From positions 2,604,001 to 2,668,000 of the forward strand of contig OZ241368.1 in NCBI GenBank assembly GCA_965200525.1: a stretch of DNA of 64,000 nt, written 5' to 3'. Of this stretch, positions 34,252 to 42,850 are shown in pieces; position 1 is the first letter of the stretch, and each line of letters begins with the position of its first letter. The notes under the pieces are model-generated. The model was not told the origin of the DNA. It saw only the letters and a list, made by a program, of their open reading frames with translations, and searched no databases. This DNA comes from JANNPJ01 sp965200525. GTDB taxonomy: Bacteria; Actinomycetota; Actinomycetes; Actinomycetales; Kineosporiaceae. A program made the translations under genes and the position numbers.

Positions 34252-35079
34252 ACTCCTTCCCTACGTCACTCCGGACGCGGGTGCTGGCTCATCCTGAGCC
34301 GAGCGATTTCAAGTTCGCTTCGACATGCGGCTTGACTGATCGTCAGATGCCGGAAGCATCCTCTCTCAGGCCGAGCTAACCCGCTTCGGCCAGCATCCGC
34401 CCGGACCTACTTCGCCTTGATGCCCTTCTAAGGCTGGCGCGCCACTTGGGCCAGCGTCTGAGCCAATGAGAAACCATGCCGCGGCGATAGAAGCGACGTG
34501 GAACTGACGGCCCACTACATCGTCACGGCGAAGAGTGAGTCAGAAGCACGGCCATAGGGACACTGTCCAAACGTCTACAGCTCACTTGTCTGGACGCGGA
34601 ACCAGCGGCCGATCCAGCCTCTCGGTCGTGCCTCACCCAAGGCAAGCTGCAAATGAGGACAGCCTCCATCCTTGGACCAGGGCGCCAAGATCACTGACCG
34701 GAAGATCACTTGCTCAGTGTGGGAACCTCGTTCACCCATATCGGTCACCTTCAACGCGCCCAAGTGCTTGCGTAAGTCCAAGCGTTGGATGCGCGGCGAA
34801 AGCAGTGGAAGCCTGAACACCTTCGGGTGAGAGTCGTGAGCATCGCAATCACCGCAAGGTGCTGGTCCTTTAAGACGTCTCTACCGACCCAACGAAGCCC
34901 GCAAGGGCCGTCCCGTACGGTCCGAGCTGGCTCAACGCAACAGCGCAGCGCCATTGGCCGCGAAGGCTCGGCCACGCAATCTAGAAGGTTGCCGGCGTCC
35001 ATTTCGTCTGCCGAGGTCGATTCCTAGCCCGACCGAAACGTGTCGCCCCGCCGTCCAGGGAGTTGGCGTCCCTAACTCA

Positions 35080-35095
35080 TGTTTCACGTGAATCG
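35080..35095. promoter_or_regulatory. parS: parS-like site
   Basis: TGTTTCACGTGAATCG, 14/16; left arm and core perfect. Confidence 0.8.
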
Positions 35096-36611
35096 CCAGC
35101 TGGGCACCAGTTGTGACTGGGACGGGCGTGGGACCTCACCCACGGCCGTTCATCGAGTCTCCACCCAACTTCAGTCTCAGCGCGGCCCACCACGGGCCGA
35201 GAGTTCCGGACCACGCCAACCCATTACGAGCAACCTCGGCTGCCCTTGGTACGCCAGATGATCTTTCGCCAGCGCATCCCCACCGTCCCGCCTCGAGCGG
35301 GTCCTACTCTCGTCGACTCCAGTCGCTCAGGACCTGCTTCGCTCGACCCAGTCGCACCTCCCGCTCATTGGCTTTGATTCACCTGCCACCCTTCTCGGCC
35401 GAGGGCTACGCGACCGTCATGCATCTATAGGTGGTAGCCGACCGAGACTCTTTACAGCGCGCCCTGCACGCCGGCACTGGCACACCCAGACTGCGGCCGG
35501 GTAGATGGGTAGCGACTGGGCTGCAGTCGCGCCCCAGCCATCCCTAACCACCGAGCTCGCCAGAGCACGTTCCCAATGGCAAGCCGTCGCCTCGCTTCAC
35601 CCACACGCGTTGTTGAGGAAGGGACATCTCGTGACGCCTGTATGAGCCCATCTGAGTGATGGTCGACGAGGGTCCCGGTCAGGACAGACAGCCGGGTCAT
35701 CAATATACGAAGCCCGAACCTACGAATGTCGTAACCGAGGGGCACCTCCCCCAGAGCGTCTGGCACATCTGCCTGATCGAGCAGATCCAAGCTGCCCCGC
35801 CATGTCCACGGGTCTAAGGCACCCCGTCGGATCACACGCCGAATGTCACCCGTGACCTCTGGATTTACGTCGAGCTGAACGCCTTGGAGAAGCTGGTCCG
35901 CCGCGCTGCCTCCACCGTCTACCTGACATTCGGCGAAGCAACCCTGTCCCCGCCCTCACGCTCCCGGGCTTGTCACCCACCTCACCACAAGATGTACCTG
36001 CCGGGATAAACCGTGGGGCCACCGACATCGCAGAGCTCCACACCAGCGCAGACAAGGTCTACTGCGCTGTTGTCCGAGATACGTTCTCCCGCTGGCCCGC
36101 ATCTGCCGTATCGACTCCCCCCAGGCCGCGGCCTTCTCACTAGCGCATCGGGACACATCAGCACACCGCCCTCCACCATCACGCCTCTGGACCCGACTCA
36201 AGATTGATCCCCCATCACTCCGACAGAGTGCAGTTCAGTTCTTCAGGCCCCACGCACGAGCCATGCTTGCGCCTTGGTCCCGTGAAGTGCCTCGATCGGC
36301 GACTGCTACAACAAGGCCATGATCGGGTTCTTCTGGGCGAGGATGGAGGCCGAACTGCTCAACCGCCTCGATCGGCGGGCCGCAGCGGCGGAGCCAACGC
36401 AATCTTTTGGTACCTCACAGTCCTCCATATCCGCGGCAGCGGTCCTCCGTCGGCAGCGTTGAGGCCTGTGGAGTGCAACGACCAAGTGGGGAAGATCGCG
36501 CTAAACGTGGGACCGTGAATCAAGCGACCCGAAGCTCCAGGTCACCCGGAGCACATCGAGCTTTGGACTGGTCCGTTCGCATCCCATCATTGGGAGCCGC
36601 ACTCCTACCCA

Positions 36612-36627
36612 TGGTTCACGTGAAACA
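36612..36627. promoter_or_regulatory. parS: parS site
   Basis: TGGTTCACGTGAAACA, 15/16, one of the two best matches in the window. Confidence 0.88.
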
Positions 36628-36840
36628 TGCGGCCGCCGTTGAGGTGCTCGCGTCGGAGTGCCTCGATCCGGACGAGCCGATTGCACGCCCAGCCAGGCCG
36701 TAGATTTTTGTCGGCCGGATTTCCCTCCGGGCATCTGGACCTGAGCAACGGCCGCCCGGGGCAGATTTCCTCGCTGTTGATCACATCGGTGCAGGCCGGC
36801 GACACCGCTGCCCTACCCCGGAACAGGTTGGCCGATGAAG

Positions 36841-36849
36841 TTATCCACA
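36841..36849 (+). promoter_or_regulatory. Isolated DnaA box
   Basis: TTATCCACA, a perfect high-affinity-type DnaA box inside the island, about 230 bp from the 36612 parS site. Confidence 0.5.
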
Positions 36850-37404
36850 TGCAACAGGCACACTTCAGCGTGTCCCGTTCCTGCAGTGCGCCTGGGTTGG
36901 GACCGAGCGAGAGTTCATTGGCTCGGACTAAATGGCTGGCCAGGGGCTCGACTCACCGCTTGGACGTCTGACACGAGGAGTCCACACGCCCGTGGTGCAG
37001 GTGTCGGACCGAACCGTCATCCACCTATGCACAGCGATTTCCACAGGCTTGTTCACAAGCAGGCTCAACGATGTGCGTGGCGATCCGTCGGCGTACTTTG
37101 CTCCTACGCTGCCTGTCGCTCATTCAACTTTCAGTTCGCCGGTCAGCGCCAGCGCTACGTATCGCGTGCGAGCTTCGCCCATACGGGCAGCCAATCGTTG
37201 TCATGCCCGTCTGTTGAACGAACCGATGCTCGATCGCCCCGGTCAACGGGACCGCGATTTTGATGCAATCGCGCCAAGAGCCCGCTCTCCAGCAATGGAG
37301 CACCACCGCCTTACGAGGCGGTACCACGCTGCTCTCGAGCTCCTGAACAAGATGCGTCCTATCCTCAATGCCCTCTGCGATCAACGTGAACGGCGCGCTG
37401 TTCG

Positions 37405-37768
37405 GCGGCCACACGGCAGCGGCCGGCCAGGCAACCGGGCGGCGGGGCGGCGGGGCGGCCGGCCACGGGCCACGGCCACGGGCGGCCGGCGGGCAGCGGG
37501 CGGTGGGCGGCCGGCGGCCGGCGGGCGGCGGGCGGCCGGCAGTGGGCGACGTGCGGTGGGCAGTGGGCGTGGGCGGTGGTTGGCGGTCGGCGGGCAGCCG
37601 GCGACCGGCCACGGGCGACCGGCGACCGGCGACCGGCGACCGGCAGCCGGCCACGGGCGACCAGCGACGGGCCACACGGGCCACGGGCGACCGGCGACCG
37701 GCCACGGGCCACGGGCCACGGGCCACGGGCCACGGGCCACGGGCGGCTGGCGGGGGGCGGGGGGCGGC
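37405..37768. repeat. GC-rich array of degenerate 7-mers
   Basis: A run of GGCGGCC/GGCGGGC units, then CGACCGG units, then GGCCACG units (several consecutive exact GGGCCAC copies near 37700-37745). Base composition is almost pure G+C, in sharp contrast with neighbouring sequence. Confidence 0.88.
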
Positions 37769-37897
37769 TCGCGGTTGAGAAGGTGATACGCGATCGTCAA
37801 CATGGTTTCCGCTGAGGCTGGCCGAAGGGCAGTAGTCCCGCGGCGTGCAGTCGGAATCACGCATACTGATGAATGGGAGTACGGCCTCATCGAGGCT

Positions 37898-37913
37898 TGC
37901 TTCACGTGAAACA
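37898..37913. promoter_or_regulatory. parS: parS site
   Basis: TGCTTCACGTGAAACA, 15/16; 56 bp from the left end of the IS element. Confidence 0.88.
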
Positions 37914-37969
37914 TCCCGTGGCTAGACCGCAGGCAGCGTCGGTTCGCCGCGAGCAGCGGCTCCACCTTC

Positions 37970-39398
37970 GGTCAAGTCCCTGGAAGTGGTGTAGCGCTGC
38001 GTGATCTGTGAAGGGGTAGGGGTTAGGCGCTGAGGGCGGGCATGGCGTCGGCTCCCATCTGGGGTTCGATGTCGGGGTTGGTGAGGGTGAGCCGGGAGCG
38101 GGCTAGGACGTCGAGGCCGAGGTAGCGGCGCCCTTCGGCCCATTCGTCGGTCTGTTCGGCCAGGACGGCGCCGACGAGGCGGATGATGGCGTCGCGGTTG
38201 GGGAAGATGCCGACGGCGTCTGTGCGGCGGCGGATCTCGCGGTTGAGGCGTTCGGCGGGGTTGTTGGACCAGATCTGGGTCCAGACGTCCTTGGGGAACG
38301 TGGTGAATGCCAGGATGTCCTCCCGGGCAGCGGTGAGGTGCTCGGCGACCGCGGGCAGTTTGCTGCTGACGTACTCGATCAGCCGGTCGAACTGGGCGTG
38401 CACGGCAGGGGCGTCGGGCTGGTCGTAGACGCTGTGCAGCATCGCCTTGACCGCCGGCCACATGCTCTTTGGGCAGATGCCCATCAGGTTTGCCGAGTAG
38501 TGGGTGCGGCAGCGCTGCCAGACCGCGCCGGGCAGATTCGCCGCGATAGCCTCGACCAGCCCGACATGGGCGTCGGAGGTGACCAGCCGGACGCCACCGA
38601 GGCCGCGAGCGACCAGGTCGGCGAAGAACTCGTTCCAGGCCGCCTTGGTCTCGCTCGTGGCCACTCGCAGACCCAGGACCTCCCGATGCCCGTCACCGTT
38701 CACCCCGGTCGCCAGCAGCACGACGGCGTTGATCACCCGCCCGCCCTCGCGGACCTTCATCGTCAGGGCGTCGGCCGCCACGAACGTGAACGGCCCAGCC
38801 AGGCCCAGGGGCCGGTGGCGGAACTCGGCCACGGCCTGGTCCAGGTCAGCGGCCATCCGGGAGACCTGCGACTTCGAGAGCGCATCGATGCCCAGGGTCT
38901 TGACCAGCTTGTCCATCCGCCGGGTCGACACCCCGGCCAGGTAACAGTCGGCCACGACCGTGATCAGCGCGGCCTCAGCCCGCTTGCGGCGCTCCAGCAG
39001 CCACTCCGGGAAGTACGTGCCCTTGCGTAGTTTCGGGATCGCCACGTCGATCGTCCCGACCCGGGTGTCGAGGTCGCGGTGGCGGTAGCCGTTGCGCTGA
39101 GCCGTGCGCGCGGGCGTGGCGTGGCCCCACTCGGCGCCGACCACCGCGTCGGCATCAGCCGAGAGCAGGGCGTTGATGATCGACTGAAGCAGGGAACGCA
39201 TCAGATCGGGGGAAGCCTCGGACAGGGCTTCGCCCAGCAGGCCGGCAGGGTCGACAATGTGCGGTGCGGTCATCGTGATGGTCCTCGAGGATTCTGTGGA
39301 AGGTTGACTCGAAGATCTCGCGGTGGCCGCGCCTGCGTCCACGACCATGTCGTCGACGATCCCGGCGACCGCGCTACACCACTATCGGGGACTCAACC
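37970..39398 (-). mobile_element. IS256-family insertion sequence, complete
   Basis: 1,429 bp. Imperfect 28-bp terminal inverted repeats (37970-37997 and 39371-39398) share AGTCCC near the tip and AGTGGTGTAGCGC inside. Flanking 8-bp direct repeats CCACCTTC at 37962-37969 and 39399-39406 are identical, as expected for the 8-9 bp target duplication of this family. One intact transposase gene fills the element. Perfect target repeats suggest a recent insertion. Confidence 0.92.
38023..39273 (-). CDS. IS256 family transposase
   Basis: DDE-type (mutator) transposase, 416 residues from ATG 39273 (GAGGA 8 nt upstream; the frame is open to 39348). Recognisable segments are RNGYRHRDLDTRVGTIDVAI, GVSTRRMDKLVKTLG, FVAADALTMKVREGGRVINA (first D), GVRLVTSDAHVGLVEAI (second D), WQRCRTHYSANLM and WSNNPAERLNREIRRRT (catalytic E). 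No frameshift or stop, so it should be active. Confidence 0.95.
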   Translation of the reverse strand: MTAPHIVDPAGLLGEALSEASPDLMRSLLQSIINALLSADADAVVGAEWGHATPARTAQRNGYRHRDLDTRVGTIDVAIPKLRKGTYFPEWLLERRKRAEAALITVVADCYLAGVSTRRMDKLVKTLGIDALSKSQVSRMAADLDQAVAEFRHRPLGLAGPFTFVAADALTMKVREGGRVINAVVLLATGVNGDGHREVLGLRVATSETKAAWNEFFADLVARGLGGVRLVTSDAHVGLVEAIAANLPGAVWQRCRTHYSANLMGICPKSMWPAVKAMLHSVYDQPDAPAVHAQFDRLIEYVSSKLPAVAEHLTAAREDILAFTTFPKDVWTQIWSNNPAERLNREIRRRTDAVGIFPNRDAIIRLVGAVLAEQTDEWAEGRRYLGLDVLARSRLTLTNPDIEPQMGADAMPALSA

Positions 39399-40189
39399 CC
39401 ACCTTCCGTCTGAATGCACGACCGCGACCCGCGACCTCAGCCTGATGTTGGGACGATTTTGGGCGGAGCCTCGGCAAGGCTTCCCGGAGCCCGTCACGGC
39501 ACCAGATGACTTCACATGACGACGGCAGTTCTATGGACGTCAGCCGCCGGAGAATGCTCGACTGAGATGCCGGCTTGGCTGAGGTTCGGCTCAGCTGGCA
39601 GGCCAGCTCAGCTGAGAGGCCAGTCCAGTTTGAACACCGGCCCAACTAGAACATCGGCCCAGCTGAGAGACCGGCGGGCGGCGGCGGTCCCAATGCTGAC
39701 AGTGCGACGCGGCCGACTTTGTCATGGGCTCGGTTGATTTACGTGTCAGCCCGGAGGTTGGCTGGTCTTGCCAAACAAATATTCTCCCGAGCCGACAGAT
39801 TTCCCCGGGTGCATACCGTGGGTCGCCCAAGCGCCTGACCACGCCGATTCGCACTAGGCGGAGAGGACAGCACTAGCTCTTTGAAGGTCACGAGCAGCCG
39901 GCGACCTTCAGCCCTACGTCGGCCTTCCGCGCGCCCGGTCTAACTACGAGCTCTGGCCCGACCCCGTTCATATCCAGCGGTCCCGCCGCTCGCTCGTGGG
40001 GGAGGCCAATCCACTGATCACGCTTCAGCGCAATGCCAGGCGAGCAGATAGCTTCTGGATGCGCATGGACCCTCTGGGCCACGTTCAAAGTCGACAGCAA
40101 CTAGGGCCGCTCCTCAACCAGGGATCGCCGTACTTCGGATCCCAACTCATGCTCAACGAACGGGCCCGCTACCAGAGCCCTGTACGAAA

Positions 40190-40261
40190 GGCGACACGGC
40201 TGGCGACACGGCCGGCGACGCGGCCGGCGACGCGGCCGGCGACACGGTGGACGACGCGGCC
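40190..40261. repeat. Six tandem 12-mers
   Basis: GGCGACACGGCC/GGCGACGCGGCC units, six in a row with 0-3 substitutions each. Confidence 0.9.
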
Positions 40262-40752
40262 GGAGTTGGCCGTCAGGCCATTGAGCCCATTGGCATTTGA
40301 ATTTAAGCCTGACCGATCAGATCCAAGCTCATGCTCGACCACTTCGGCACGGTGAGCCGTTCGTCTCCGAACAGTTGGCGCCACTCGGCATCGTCCGCGG
40401 CCTAAGCCTTGAGCTGCTATTCCATTGGACATGGAGAAGCTGCATCATGGATCTCAGATCCTCGGCCGTCCAGTTCCGCGCTGACACCGCACACTCGTAT
40501 CGTGAACACGAGGGCACCGGCAGGACGCTGCAGGGGATGGAGATCAGGTCAGACAGCACGGCGTTCGCCAACACCTGACTGTCGAACGTCATGAGAGGGC
40601 TGGACCAAGCTCACACCGACCGTTAGCGACGTCCAGTCGATCAGTAGGTGCTAGAAGAGTCTTCGGCAGAGTTGGCGCGATACAGATGTCGCGGTTCACC
40701 CATTGATACATCAGCGTGCAGAGCGCGCCCTCGCAGCCGTGATTCAGGGCCT

Positions 40753-40768
40753 GGATTCACGTGAAACG
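40753..40768. promoter_or_regulatory. parS: parS-like site
   Basis: GGATTCACGTGAAACG, 13/16; core TTCACGTGAAAC intact; only 4 bp from the octamer array. Confidence 0.75.
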
Positions 40769-40772
40769 AAAA

Positions 40773-40968
40773 GGACTCACGGACTCACGGACTCACGGAC
40801 TCACGGACTCACGGACTCACGGACTCACGGACTCACGGACTCACGGACTCACGGACTCACGGACTCACGGACTCACGGACTCACGGACTCACGGACTCAC
40901 GGACTCACGGACTCACGGACTCACGGACTCACGGACTCACGGACTCACGGACTCACGGACTCACGGAC
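40773..40968. repeat. 24 perfect tandem octamers GGACTCAC
   Basis: Twenty-four uninterrupted identical copies (40773-40964) plus GGAC. It begins 4 bp after a parS-like site and stops 2 bp before the rsmG stop codon. Eight is not a multiple of three, so all frames read the same eight-residue period; this is not a gene. Confidence 0.97.
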
Positions 40969-40970
40969 CA

Positions 40971-41849
40971 CTATCGTCCGGATGGCCTTCGTCTGCCAGC
41001 CCCACCACGATCTTCTCCGGTGCGAGGCTTCCCCGAGCCTGCATTGCCCGAGCCTGCACTGCCCGAGCTCGATGAAGATTGGGTCGGACCTGCCGTCTTC
41101 GCCGGCCCGGCTGACTTGTTAAACGCTGGTCTGCCGCCGTGAGCAGGCTTCGCTGCTTGGCCCGTTCTCGCCTTCGATGATCCTGCGGATACCTTGGTCG
41201 GCCGAACCGTAGCCCTCACCCCAGCAGCCACCCTGACTACTGTGGTCGCCGTCCCCAAGACCCCTTCACCGCAGAGCACCACAGACCAGTTAGCAGCGCC
41301 CAGCTTGCCCAGCAGTGGCGCCGCATCCGCCAGCTCCTGCGCAGCAGTGTCGCCCTTCATGGCCAGAAGTTCACCGCCAGGTCGAACCAACGGAAGACAT
41401 AGTTCCAGCAGGCCAGGCAACGGAGCGACTGCACGAGCGGTGACGACGTCAAACAATTGCCCGGAGTCGGCCACGGCATTGGCACGGCCTCGGATGATCT
41501 CCACATTGGACAGGCCCAAGGCATCGACTGTTTCGCGTAGCCACGTCACACGGCGGAGAAGCGGCTCAACCAGAAAGACGGTCAAGTCGGGTCGAGCAAT
41601 CGCCAGCGGCAGGCCGGGCAATCCCGCGCCGCTGCCGATGTCGGCCAGTTCGGCTCCATGCGGGATCAGTTCTTTCAAGACGACACAATTGAGCAAATGG
41701 CGATCCCATATGCGCGGCACCTCGCGGGGGCCAATCAAGCCTCGCTCGACGCCAGTGGTGGCCAGGGCTTCGCCGTACGCATGCGCTGCGCCGAGCCCAG
41801 CCCCGAAGAGCTCCGCCACGAAGCTGTCCGTTTCACGTGGAACGCTCAT
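40971..41849 (-). CDS. rsmG: 16S rRNA (guanine527-N7)-methyltransferase
   Basis: SAM-dependent methyltransferase acting on 16S rRNA (GidB). REVPRIWDRHLLNCVVLKEL, ADIGSGAGLPGLPLAIARPD (SAM motif) and LLRRVTWLRETVDALGL are canonical. Residues after about 215 form a non-conserved Ser/Gly/Arg/Lys-rich tail of ~75 residues. The start region (MSVPRETDSF) overlaps a parS-like site at 41829-41844. Confidence 0.93.
   Translation of the reverse strand: MSVPRETDSFVAELFGAGLGAAHAYGEALATTGVERGLIGPREVPRIWDRHLLNCVVLKELIPHGAELADIGSGAGLPGLPLAIARPDLTVFLVEPLLRRVTWLRETVDALGLSNVEIIRGRANAVADSGQLFDVVTARAVAPLPGLLELCLPLVRPGGELLAMKGDTAAQELADAAPLLGKLGAANWSVVLCGEGVLGTATTVVRVAAGVRATVRPTKVSAGSSKARTGQAAKPAHGGRPAFNKSAGPAKTAGPTQSSSSSGSAGSGNAGSGKPRTGEDRGGAGRRRPSGR
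41829..41844. promoter_or_regulatory. parS: parS-like site in rsmG 5' end
   Basis: CGTTTCACGTGGAACG, 13/16; a symmetric variant encoding VPRET at the start of RsmG. Confidence 0.7.
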
Positions 41850-41931
41850 CGATGGCTCGGCAGCTACGTTTCTGGAGGAGGGGTGAGAGTGCAGACTGTA
41901 GGAGCGTGAGACAGAAGGGGCAAGCTACGGC

Positions 41932-42693
41932 CTAGGAAGCGACCGGCAGAATCACGACGTGGCGGTTCGGGTCCACACCTTCGGACTCACTTTCGAGCCC
42001 AGCATCGGCCACCACGTCGTGAACAATCTTGCGCTCAAAGGCCGACATGGGATCCAGACTCAGTGGCTTGCCCGACGCCTTGACATCGTCGCAGGCCTTC
42101 GCCGCAAGCTCGCCGAGCACCTTGCGTCGGCCGGCCCGGTGGCCGGCCACATCCAACATCAGTCGGCTTCGCTCACCGGTGCTGGCCTGCACGGCCAACC
42201 GCGTGAGTTCCTGCAGCGCCTCGAGAACTTCTCCGTTGGCTCCGACCAGGCGTCGAAGGGAACGATCACTCCCGCCTTCCGCCACGATGGCCAGCGACGG
42301 ACGTCCGTTCTCCACATCAATATCGATGTCGCCGTCAACATCCATGATGTCGAGCAGTTCCTCGAGGTAATCGGCCGCCACTTCGCCCTCTTCCTCGAGG
42401 TCGCGGACCGAACCACGCGTGGGACGAGGAGGAGCATCGGTCGACTCTTCGCCGTCCCCACCATCGGTGGACCCAGCAACCTCGAGCTCTGCTGCCTCAC
42501 CCGGAGCATTTGCGGAAGCGACGCTGGAAGCAACAGTTCCGGTCGAGCCCGGAGATTCAGGAGTCACTGCGTCAGAAGCGGGTCCCTCGGACGACGTGGC
42601 CGCTACCGATGCCTCGGCAACAGTCGCCGAAGTAGATCCCTCAGCCGGCCGCTCCTGAACTTTCACGGTCTCGCCCTGCTCGTCGTTCCCCAT
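41932..42693 (-). CDS. jag: Jag/SpoIIIJ-associated R3H RNA-binding protein
   Basis: 253 residues from ATG 42693 (GAGGAG upstream). An acidic, Ala/Ser-rich N-terminus (~90 aa) is followed by a KH-like domain (YLEELLDIMDVDGDIDIDVE; RRLVGANGEVLEALQELTRL) and an R3H domain (FERKIVHDVVADAGLESES). Binds single-stranded nucleic acid; conserved next to yidC and linked to cell-envelope growth. Confidence 0.92.
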   Translation of the reverse strand: MGNDEQGETVKVQERPAEGSTSATVAEASVAATSSEGPASDAVTPESPGSTGTVASSVASANAPGEAAELEVAGSTDGGDGEESTDAPPRPTRGSVRDLEEEGEVAADYLEELLDIMDVDGDIDIDVENGRPSLAIVAEGGSDRSLRRLVGANGEVLEALQELTRLAVQASTGERSRLMLDVAGHRAGRRKVLGELAAKACDDVKASGKPLSLDPMSAFERKIVHDVVADAGLESESEGVDPNRHVVILPVAS

Positions 42694-42850
42694 CACAGTC
42701 TCCTCACCGCAGCCCGGACGACGCATCCCGCCGCCACCCGACCCCAGTCAACGATTCGTGGGCCGTCGACAACCCGTCAACACGAGGCCGCTCACGCGGT
42801 GCCGCAGATCGTGGGTCATCCTTCAAGAATTGCTGGTCGTAACTTTCGAG

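Larger units (their letters stand above)
30279..37969. other. Low-coding centromere-like island, left part
   Basis: About 7.7 kb between parA and the IS element with no protein gene I can support. Open frames here are short, have stops in all frames and translate into repeats or low-complexity sequence; none shows a family motif apart from a possible degraded fragment at 32702-33040. G+C is uneven (hand count of 34201-34260 gives 31/60), below the ~70% of flanking genes. The region contains parS-like sites at 31634, 32286, 33794, 34236, 35080, 36612 and 37898, simple-repeat arrays, and a TTATCCACA DnaA box at 36841. In related genomes parA and rsmG are normally only a few hundred bases apart. 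Confidence 0.8.
39407..40970. other. Low-coding centromere-like island, right part
   Basis: About 1.6 kb between the IS element and rsmG. No supported gene. Contains quasi-repeated CAGCTGAGAGGCCAG-type segments at 39590-39675, a 12-mer array (40190-40261), a parS-like site (40753) and the octamer array (40773-40968). Confidence 0.7.

Noticed and set aside
37381..37965. Frame beginning MFHVKQ over the heptamer array
   Set aside because: The MFHVK start is simply a translated parS; the rest is repeat-encoded Pro/Arg/Ala.
40773..40968. CRISPR array
   Set aside because: Units are contiguous octamers with no spacers, and no cas genes are present.
40703..41122. Frames reading GLTDSRTH over the octamer array
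   Set aside because: An 8-bp repeat gives the same periodic peptide in every frame; not evidence of coding.
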